A stretch of DNA of 47,220 nt from a virus, in IMG/VR virus record IMGVR_UViG_3300017917_000963, positions 1 to 47,220 of that record, one strand, 5' to 3'. Numbering within the stretch: the first letter of the stretch is position 1; each line of letters opens with the position of its first letter. Both the position numbers and the translations under genes were made by a program. The notes under the pieces are model-generated. The model was not told where the DNA came from. It worked only from the letters and a program-made list of their open reading frames with translations, and made no database searches. Positions 15,535-23,600 of the stretch are shown one piece after another.

Positions 15535-16722
15535 TTAAAGGCTGAACGGATCTATAATGACAATTTGGCCGTTGTCTCTACGACCTAGATTTTCGATAGA
15601 ACTTAGATCTAGCGGTGCTTGTCCGCCAATGGCATCTTCGAGATCTTGTGTGGCATAAACCAAGCCGTCAACTTGCTGTTCGCTTAGTTCAGGTGGCCGT
15701 TGGTTATTTTTATAAAATGCGTTAAGAGCATGTTCGCCGCGCGGTAGTGCTCTCATTAAACCTTCAATGTAATCTAGCACACGCTCTTCGCCTGATACTG
15801 GGTTTAAATATTCCATTTCGTACACAAAGTAAGTTTCGCCATCTACGGCAAAATCACCTGCGTTGTATATGCGTGGATAGTGTGGATTGCGCTGATTACG
15901 CATGAAGAAGCCTACATAGGTTTTCACTATGTCTTCACGCTCATCTTCGCCTATGCCCACAACTTTGACCACTGTGTTGCGTGGACTTAAAAATGCTATT
16001 TGATCACGGCCTTCGCCAAGATACTTGTAGCCGCGATCAGTAAAATAATCTTGTATTCTTTGACTTATTGATAGTTCGTCATCGGCATTGATTTCTTCAA
16101 GTTTTTCAACTCCGCCTTTGGCCTTGATATTGCGCCATAGTTCTTTTCCAGGTGTTAATTGTGCAGTGCTGGGTTTAATAGTATTGCCCAACCCATGAGC
16201 ATATTTGTACATAGACGACGCAATACCTTGTCTGCGGTATTCAGGATTGACATAAACCATACTTGCTACCAAGTCTTTAAACAACAAGCCTCGAGAGACA
16301 AATCTAGTATAGCCCACTTCTTTGGGTTTAGGATTACCTTGCCAGTCAGTAGCCTGATCGTCATACACATGCACAAACAGTGTTGGTTTCTTTGCCCACT
16401 CTCGGACTTCCGCTTCTAATCTATATCGGCCATCCAAGATTGATTGCGTATCTTTCCAACCCGTGGTCAATACTTTTTTATTGACATATTCTTGTACTGG
16501 TACATTTTGAACTTGATGCATTCTACGCAACACAGCACGGGCAACATCATCAATAAACTTTTGATCATTGCGCTGTGCTTGTAAGAACTTTCTGTTGGCT
16601 ACAAAACGAAAGAGATCTTCGTAGCTTTGGAATTGTATGTTGTTTTGTTGAATTAGTTTTTCAATACTGTTGACAGCATTGGTAAAGTCTATGCCTTCGG
16701 TTAAAAACTCTTGAGCTCGCAT
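15535..16722 (-). CDS. Leader-bearing GNAT acetyltransferase-kinase-like fusion (395 aa)
   Basis: The leader is MRAQEFLTE|G. A GNAT domain follows (about 100-200), with YVNPEYRRQGIASSMY; the RRQGIA at 163-168 is the acetyl-CoA pyrophosphate loop. The C-terminal domain (about 230-395) looks like a minimal protein-kinase or aminoglycoside-kinase fold: YKYLGEGRDQIAF as a glycine loop, VVKV with Lys253, a YFVYEMEYL hinge, LDLSSIENLG (Asp372, Asn377) as the catalytic loop and IIDPF (Asp391) in place of DFG. The protein ends four residues after that Asp, so there is no activation segment or C-lobe remainder. It overlaps the upstream gene by one base (TAATG). A head-delivered modifier of host proteins is inferred. 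Confidence 0.7.
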   Translation of the reverse strand: MRAQEFLTEGIDFTNAVNSIEKLIQQNNIQFQSYEDLFRFVANRKFLQAQRNDQKFIDDVARAVLRRMHQVQNVPVQEYVNKKVLTTGWKDTQSILDGRYRLEAEVREWAKKPTLFVHVYDDQATDWQGNPKPKEVGYTRFVSRGLLFKDLVASMVYVNPEYRRQGIASSMYKYAHGLGNTIKPSTAQLTPGKELWRNIKAKGGVEKLEEINADDELSISQRIQDYFTDRGYKYLGEGRDQIAFLSPRNTVVKVVGIGEDEREDIVKTYVGFFMRNQRNPHYPRIYNAGDFAVDGETYFVYEMEYLNPVSGEERVLDYIEGLMRALPRGEHALNAFYKNNQRPPELSEQQVDGLVYATQDLEDAIGGQAPLDLSSIENLGRRDNGQIVIIDPFSL

Positions 16723-17702
16723 TATACATACTTTCTTAACGCATCTGGGCCTAGATCTTGAATACGATCAGCTGGTATTCTGGTAGTTGAAAAGTGCCAG
16801 CCAAATTCATAGGCCAACGGAACACCACGCACATCAACTTTCAACAAGGTAAATTCTTCATCTTTATTTTTGGCTTTGGCATCTAGCCAACCATATACTG
16901 TGTATAATTCGTCTCGTAATTTTTTTGGATCACCTTCATCTACTACCATGAATGCTTTGCCATCACGGGGATCCAGTCCTGAGTACATGATTTCTTCTGC
17001 GTTTTCCAAGCCAGTGATATGATAAGCAGTTGTGTAAGAGTGATCAGATCGATCTTCTACTGCTTCCTGCATTTGAGATTCCATCATCTCTGCACCTACT
17101 CTGTCAGCAATTACCGACCAGGCTTCTGCATTGGCGTTGTCGTTGACCACTAGTTCTCGCTGTTCAGTCTGGTACAGTCTTTCACCTGCTTCAAATAAAG
17201 CACGGATAATAGCAGTTGCGGCACCTTTGTACTGACCAGCTGTGGCATCTTCTACAACAACGATCATTGATTCACCTTCAGCATAGGCATTAAGTGTGAG
17301 ATAAAATGCCCCACGCACAGTGTCACTTCCAGCAAAAGCACTAGCAGCGCCTTGTTGTCCTTTGACTGTGGTTAATCCCACTCCTTCTACAACTGACTTG
17401 CCGTAGAGTTTGACATCTGGATATAGTTCAGCAAATGCATCTTGTGCCACTGCTACAATTTGCTGTGGTTGCATTTGTTCAAAATCCACTGACTCTTTGA
17501 CCAACTGTTTTGTTTTGATTTCTTTGACTGATCCCACATGGTGATCTTGAATGTTGAACTGCTGTTTCAATATGGTTCTTGCCTGTTGAGCATTAGAGGC
17601 CCATACCTGCGCATCAACATAGCCCACATAGTTGGCCTGACTTACACGAACTTTTGCGCCCCATAATTTAGCTGACTCTGTTATAAACTCTTTAGATCTC
17701 AT
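16722..17702 (-). CDS. Leader-bearing protein with GNAT-like and ADP-ribosyltransferase-like domains (326 aa)
   Basis: ATG at 17700-17702 is chosen because it gives the leader MRSKEFITE|S. Residues 14-60 match the cassette's small alpha/beta module. A second site, VKE|S, is at 68-70. Residues about 130-207 look GNAT-like (GAFYLTLNAY, GAATAIIRALFEAG, LVVNDNANAEAWSVI). After AVE|D at 214-216 comes an ART-like fold: AYHITGLENAEEIMYSGL with His228, and a terminal FTLLKVDVRGVPL...RIPADRI pattern typical of RNA 2'-phosphotransferase/ART-like domains. T4 packages the ADP-ribosyltransferase Alt in its head, giving a precedent. Catalytic identity needs structure comparison; the ART call is less sure than the leader. 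Confidence 0.6.
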   Translation of the reverse strand: MRSKEFITESAKLWGAKVRVSQANYVGYVDAQVWASNAQQARTILKQQFNIQDHHVGSVKEIKTKQLVKESVDFEQMQPQQIVAVAQDAFAELYPDVKLYGKSVVEGVGLTTVKGQQGAASAFAGSDTVRGAFYLTLNAYAEGESMIVVVEDATAGQYKGAATAIIRALFEAGERLYQTEQRELVVNDNANAEAWSVIADRVGAEMMESQMQEAVEDRSDHSYTTAYHITGLENAEEIMYSGLDPRDGKAFMVVDEGDPKKLRDELYTVYGWLDAKAKNKDEEFTLLKVDVRGVPLAYEFGWHFSTTRIPADRIQDLGPDALRKYV

Positions 17703-17704
17703 AG

Positions 17705-18034
17705 TTATTGAACAATCCAATGATAAAAATGTTCGTAGTTATCAGCTGTGGCTCGTTCGCCTGTGTTCTCATAATCTGGCTCAAGGACAAAAATGTTTGC
17801 GGCAACTTTTCTCAAACGATCACCAGTGTCATGAATTTCATAGAACTTGTCTTGAATAATCTTTTTGGCTTGTCCAGGGTCGTTGGCTTTGCCCACTACT
17901 TTTGCTCCGTTGTCAGGATCAACAAAAACGATCTTTAATTCACCACTGGACATTGGTAGTTGTAGTTGTGCGTCTTCATCTACTGCGGTTTGAGCAGATT
18001 CTACTAAATTGATATATTCGCGTATGGTTTTCAT
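17705..18034 (-). CDS. Leader-bearing small protein with one alpha/beta module (109 aa)
   Basis: The N-terminus MKTIREYINLVE|S is strikingly like the T4 internal-protein targeting sequence MKTYQEFIAE, with a cleavage-type site after Glu12. The body (about 32-98) is the small strand-strand-helix-strand module: LKIVFVDPDNGAKVV, NDPGQAKKIIQDKF and VAANIFVLEPDYE. There is no catalytic motif. It is followed two bases later by the GNAT/ART-like gene. AAAGGAA precedes the ATG by eleven bases. It is probably a packaged internal protein, by its leader; its activity after delivery is unknown. Confidence 0.65.
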   Translation of the reverse strand: MKTIREYINLVESAQTAVDEDAQLQLPMSSGELKIVFVDPDNGAKVVGKANDPGQAKKIIQDKFYEIHDTGDRLRKVAANIFVLEPDYENTGERATADNYEHFYHWIVQ

Positions 18035-18055
18035 AACAGCATTTCCTTTAATATA

Positions 18056-18574
18056 TTACTTATTACTCTGTGCTACATAGGCCGGGCCTACATAACCTTC
18101 TGGATACTTTGCAAAATGTTGTATGGTACGGTGCCAGCCCTCTAGCAATTCATATCCTTGTGATGTTTTTATTATAATCACTGGTTCTTTTCTTATACCG
18201 CCCTGTTGCTGTGCTAGTTTGGCCTGTGTAGCGTGACGTTCAGCATCCTTGCTTAGTGGGTTCATGGTGCTAGGAATTTTTGGAGTCGCCTTACCTCCAG
18301 ATCTTAAATGTAGATTTTTTAATGTATTTGGCTCCCACATATCCATGGTAAACTTCATCTCGGGTATCAGTTGCCATTTGGTGTTAGGCGATAATCCAGC
18401 ATCAGTGATAGTTTGTATAACAGCATCTTTTAATCTGTATTGAACACTTTCAAATCGTGCTAAATTTTTATACAACCAATCCCAAACCACATAACGAGGC
18501 CAAACAGGCAGTAATTTTTGTATGTAATCTAAAAGTTTTACACGTAATTCAACCAAAAACTCGTTAGCTCTCAT
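18056..18574 (-). CDS. Leader-bearing ParB/sulfiredoxin-like protein (172 aa)
   Basis: The leader is MRANEFLVE|L. The C-terminal part shows a ParB N-terminal-like pattern: HATQAKLAQQQGG, a strand pair EPVIIIKTSQGYELL and then EGWHRTIQHF, where ParB/Srx-fold proteins have GxxRxxA. ParB-fold domains bind or hydrolyse nucleotides and occur in phage DNA-delivery proteins. The N-terminal part (10-90) is helical with many aromatic residues and is not recognised. The start overlaps the stop of the 687-aa gene by four bases; that gene carries a related motif, suggesting paralogous effectors. Confidence 0.6.
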   Translation of the reverse strand: MRANEFLVELRVKLLDYIQKLLPVWPRYVVWDWLYKNLARFESVQYRLKDAVIQTITDAGLSPNTKWQLIPEMKFTMDMWEPNTLKNLHLRSGGKATPKIPSTMNPLSKDAERHATQAKLAQQQGGIRKEPVIIIKTSQGYELLEGWHRTIQHFAKYPEGYVGPAYVAQSNK

Positions 18575-20634
18575 TTTTTCTTACCTGCTTTCATGTTGGC
18601 GCACCAGTGATACATTTTGCCTTTTTCACCGCCATACTTTTTAGCCTTTGCTCTTAAGCTACTTACGCTACCTGAGCAACTAGCACCTGCACGTTTTACA
18701 CGTCCAGGACGGCTTTTGCCTCGGACTTTGCCATCAGCAAAGTTTTCTTTAACAGTGTCTAAAAATGCTACTTCGTCTGGAATGCCAAGTTTTTTAATAC
18801 TCCAAAGTATTTGTTTGTATTTGTCATCGCCGAGTCCAGCCCAAAATTGTTGACTACCAATAGCTTCTCGATAGGATTCTGGGCGTAGATATTTTTTATA
18901 TTCTACAGACCAGGGCGGTGATTTTTCCAGAACATTTTGTAGGGTAATCAGGCTGAAATCCCAAGTGGGTTGTTTTGTTTCCCAACCATTGTCTCCATGT
19001 GGATGAGTTATAAAAATAGCACCACGCTTGATTAGTTCTGGAACATTTAACCGACGTCGGGGTGTGTTAAATGTTGCGTTTTCAAACACGTCTGGATCAA
19101 AGTCATCTGCTGAAATAAAGTATGAGGTGCCGTCTCTGTGCTGTAGTTGCACAGCATCATCTTCTGACTCAACTTGTTGTATGCTCCAGCCCATGCTGGT
19201 TAATACTGATTCAATCTGTGGTTGTTTTTCTGCGGCATTCCACCAACGATTGGCCAAAACAAAAATAGGATCTGGCACGTCATCGTTGTTGTCACGTTCA
19301 GGACTGGTTGCAAATTCTGCTATGTGTCTTTTTGGATCAAACTCTCGACCAGCCATGGCATCAATGATCTGCTGATATTTGTGATTGCCAAGCCATCCTG
19401 GTTGATTTAACTTCTTTTTTACAAGAGGGATAAATTCAGGACGCTCACGCCAGTTCCAGGACGCACCGTTTAAAGGAGTGACAAGGCTGAATCCAGGTCG
19501 ATTGGGATCACCGTTGTTGTCAGTTACTTTTAGATACTTGCCATAGATTTCATCAAAGTTTAATTTACGAGCATATCCTTCGGCTACTTTTTTAACACCA
19601 ACATAGGCTCGTATTGAAGGAATACCTAATACCTTAGCGGCATTGAGTCTGTGATATCCATCTAATATATATCGATCTCCAATGACAATAGGAGGAGCCT
19701 TGGAAAAATCCATTTGACGATAGCGTTCTACTTTTTCACGATCCAGTTTTGGCAATTCACTTGGAATAGAATTAGTTGGTACATTTTTTAATACAAAGTG
19801 ATCAAATGTGTTTTCAATATAGTCAGTGTAGTCTTGATGTAAGTTAGGATCGTGATGTGTTTTTAGATAAGCAATCATATCTGCCACTGATACTTTGTTG
19901 CTGGTACTTTCCATTATTCCTGTACCACGACGCAATCTCAAATCGTAGTCCACATCGCTTTCATAACGTTCAATGTAATCTTGATAATAACGTTGTGCGT
20001 CAGCTGGAGTATCAGCTTCAAAACGATCAACTATTTTTGTAGGTTGATCAGCATGGTATATTTCATAACTGGTGTTTAGGCGTTGTCTGGCACGAGCCAT
20101 GCGTTCTTGTCTAGTATCCACTTGACGACCAGCACGACTCAAATAGCGTTCTAATCTATCTCTACTGATTTCGTTGACTGTATCTTTGCGCACTAAATCA
20201 TAAGTCACTACTTCACCGGCGTCTTTTCTGTGTACTTGATAGCCCCAAGATGATGCATATCGTTGTACCATACGATCATACAATCGAGCACGACTTTGAC
20301 TGTTTTGCCCAGCACCAACTTGTTTGCTGGCATTGAATGTTACACGTTCGGGATTTTCTTTTCTGATAAATTTTTGTATGGCAGTCAATACTGTGGCAAA
20401 GATTCTTTGAGCATCACCTTCTCCAGTGAGTTCTAGGCTGTAATTGCGCCAAAACGACACATGCCATGCTTCATCTTCGCCAGTGGGTCCAGCAGATTCC
20501 AACTCAAATGATATTGAAAGATTGCTACCATCATCCAGTTTGGTATAAGCATCATATGCATCATATTCGCTTTTTTCCCAGACCAGTGGATAAGGTTGAT
20601 CAAATGCTTCTATTACAAACTCATTGGCTCTCAT
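18571..20634 (-). CDS. Leader-bearing multidomain protein with ParB-like domain and Cys-pair tail (687 aa)
   Basis: The leader is MRANEFVIE|A. Residues about 30-150 have a GNAT-like topology (HVSFWRNYSLEL, IFATVLTAIQKFI, RMVQRYASSWGYQV). A small alpha/beta module (188-236) ends at IME|S (240-242). A ParB/Srx-like domain follows (PPIVIGDRYILDGYHRLNAA, residues 314-333). Sites VAE|G (350-352), IAE|F (438-440) and VKE|N (628-630) separate further regions. The C-terminal tail is a basic Cys-pair module with Cys653 and Cys678. Overlaps of four bases join it to both neighbours. The site-domain-site architecture looks like a polyprotein matured in the prohead; this is inference. Confidence 0.6.
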   Translation of the reverse strand: MRANEFVIEAFDQPYPLVWEKSEYDAYDAYTKLDDGSNLSISFELESAGPTGEDEAWHVSFWRNYSLELTGEGDAQRIFATVLTAIQKFIRKENPERVTFNASKQVGAGQNSQSRARLYDRMVQRYASSWGYQVHRKDAGEVVTYDLVRKDTVNEISRDRLERYLSRAGRQVDTRQERMARARQRLNTSYEIYHADQPTKIVDRFEADTPADAQRYYQDYIERYESDVDYDLRLRRGTGIMESTSNKVSVADMIAYLKTHHDPNLHQDYTDYIENTFDHFVLKNVPTNSIPSELPKLDREKVERYRQMDFSKAPPIVIGDRYILDGYHRLNAAKVLGIPSIRAYVGVKKVAEGYARKLNFDEIYGKYLKVTDNNGDPNRPGFSLVTPLNGASWNWRERPEFIPLVKKKLNQPGWLGNHKYQQIIDAMAGREFDPKRHIAEFATSPERDNNDDVPDPIFVLANRWWNAAEKQPQIESVLTSMGWSIQQVESEDDAVQLQHRDGTSYFISADDFDPDVFENATFNTPRRRLNVPELIKRGAIFITHPHGDNGWETKQPTWDFSLITLQNVLEKSPPWSVEYKKYLRPESYREAIGSQQFWAGLGDDKYKQILWSIKKLGIPDEVAFLDTVKENFADGKVRGKSRPGRVKRAGASCSGSVSSLRAKAKKYGGEKGKMYHWCANMKAGKKK

Positions 20635-23600
20635 TGTTTGTTTTTCCGATCCAACATGTTGTAATGACCACTGTCTAACTTCAAAGCGTTAACAGCCATT
20701 TGCATTACTGTGTTTTTTGCACTCGGTGGCACAGCGGCAAAGTTAGCATAGCCCAGTTTCTTTGCAGCGGCATCCATGGCCGCACGAGCTCGTTGAGCAT
20801 CGTTAATGCTTTCAGTCACTGTTTGTGCAAGACGCCAGCCATAGTTTTCTGTAGTCTCAGGCATGCCTTGATTGCGTAGCCAGTTAGTGAATTTGTCTCC
20901 AGCATCATCAGCACTGTCGGCGTTGTATCTCAACACTACTTGGCCATTTCTGCGATCCACAATTTCGTATTGAACACGATCTTGATCTATTGTAAAGTCA
21001 ATGTCACGTACTCGAGGTTCAACACGTTGTTGTAGTTGTTTACTGTCCACACGATTGTCTATGGCCTGCTTGACATTTGAGGCTTTTTGTACTGTGAAGT
21101 TGCCAATGTCCAAGTTTTTGTCCTGCAAGTAAGTGATAGCAAAGTCCACAGCCTGTGACTGTGAGCTGGCTCGGAATGTGTAGAATGGCAACATGCTGTG
21201 CTTGTTGATGATCACATAGTCCTTGGGTTGAGCAATCTGTTTGGCCAACTGTGCTCTACGGCTCAGCTTGGGTTCTGGCTCTGCATCACTGCCACTGTAG
21301 GGTTCAACATAGAATGGTATGACATTGGTGTATTTTTCGTAGGCCAAGTCAGCTGCCGCACCACGGGTGGGTGCATCAATGATTTCCAAGGTTTCTTGGT
21401 TGTCATTGCGAATAACACTCCAACGACCTGTGTTGGTACCCACATCACGCAGTTCATAGGCCTGTTTGAAGTCCATCATTGAACTAGCCGGGCTTACACG
21501 AGCTTTGGCACGTTCCAACGCATCCATTTCTGTGTAACCGGAAAACACCACGCCTGGTACTGGTTTCTTAGTAAATCTATTGTATAGCTTCCATTCGCTC
21601 TTGGGACCCATGCCACCGGGCACTTCTTTTGAAATAACTCGTTCGGCCCACTGCTTTTTGAGTTCTTCGGCTGTGAGTTCACCCGAACTAAACTTGGCAA
21701 ACAAGTTTAGATCTTCGCCACCTTCAGGAGCAATCAACTTGTATAACTTTTTGTAGTATTCAGGACGCTCTAGGTCAGGTCTACCAGCCAAGTACATGGC
21801 ATAGGCAAAGCGACGCATGGTCGATGCTAGGATATCTTGCTCGCCTTGATCGCCTGCACTTAGATAATCGCCTCCTGGGCTTCGGAATTCAATGTAACCA
21901 GGCTTGATGTGTGCCGATGTATACTTTGAGTTACCCACACCTTGCTGTACATACTTTTGTGCTAGTTCAATGAGATTGTTTCTCATCAACTCCATAGCTG
22001 ATGCTATTTTAGTATCGCCGCGATTTTTGCTACCGGCAACGTTTTGTTTGAGTTTCTTGAGAGCACTGTCAGTGTAAGTATTGGCTGCACGACCGAACTT
22101 TTCCAACACATACTGGTCACCCATAAACAGAATTAGTTTTAGATAGTCAACATCGCCACCTTTGAACGGTATTGATATGCCCATGTGCAGACCTGTTGAG
22201 CTGTTGGTATAAGCATCGCCATCTGAGTTGGCCCAGTCTATGATGGCTTCTAGTTGTTCAATGGCTTTGTTTAGGGGCATTGGTGGACTCACAAGTTCAA
22301 GTCCAAAATCTTCGGAGTCATCTGGGCTCAAACTTGAGTCGGGTTCCAACACATACTCGTTGGGCACACGTTTTTTAGTGTGATAGCCATAGCCCACTTC
22401 CACAGGCATGCCTGTGACTTGTTCGATTTCTCTAGCAATATCTGACCATTCGCGTCTGCCGCCATTGCCACCACCACCGGTCATGTAGGGCCAATCTAGG
22501 CCATATTCGTTCATGACGTCTGACATCCAGCGTAGACCAATGTCTGAGAAGAAACTTGAATCGTCTCCTTCCCAGTTTTCCTGGAAGTTTTCCAATGCTT
22601 GATCGTAGATGCTGTCTTGAAGGTCTATACTGGCTTCAACTTCTTCATCCAGCACTTCATTGGCAATGCTTCGAGCTTCACTGTATTGGCTGGTCATTTC
22701 CAACTGTTCTTCACTCATTTCAGAGCCGGTGATTTCCTTGTTGGCGTAGCGTTTATGCAACTCCATAACAGCGTCTGCTTGTTCATCATCTAGTCCTATG
22801 CCATCTGTCAATGCTGAGAGAATACGCTCGCTCATTGGGCGTTCTTCCAACCATACTTCACGCACTAGATCTTCAGATTCATTTTCAAAATCACGAATGA
22901 CTTGATCATCACGCCACTCAAAGTAAGCATTGTCCAACTTTTCACGCAGTCTGTCAGCACCGCGATCGCTCAAGCCATTGCCAAAGTCGTCATGCATGAA
23001 AAAATCAATGACTTCGTCAATCGAACTTGTACGCTCGTCGTAGTCCATGTCGTATTCCATTTCACCGTCATCTTCGTCGGCCTGTGTGTCACGGAATATT
23101 AGCTCTGCTTCAAAGCCAGCCTGGATGCCTTCGGCTTCGGGACTGTTGGCAAACTTGCGTAGAGCACTAGGACTCATTTTGACTTCGTCTAGTTGTTCTG
23201 ACTCATCTACGTTGTAGGTGGGATCAGTTTTGATCTTACGACCTAGACGACGTTTAGGATCCAGAGGATCAATGTCTGTGACATCCAAACCAGTGGCTTT
23301 TAAGTTGTCAATAAACTTGTGCTCTGTGTCTTCGTCGCCAAAGCTGACAATAGTACTAGGCGGCCCTTGTCCAAAGTCATGTTTGCCCAAGCCTTCTAAG
23401 TCACTGATATGCTGACCCAGCTTGTACCAATCATACACATCTGAAACATCCACACGCAACGTACCTGCGGGCATAGTGGGTTTGGTCTCAGGACCCGGCG
23501 GATTGTCAGCACTGTAGTCTTCTTTAGAAATACGTCCAGTTTCTTTGAACTCACGCAGGGCATTCTTAAGGCCTTTGATCAACAATTGAGGATGTCCTTG

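Noticed and set aside
19028-19375. Plus-strand open frame of 115 codons opposite the 687-aa gene
   Set aside because: Cys/Ser-rich shadow sequence with no homology or translation signal, opposite a clear coding frame.
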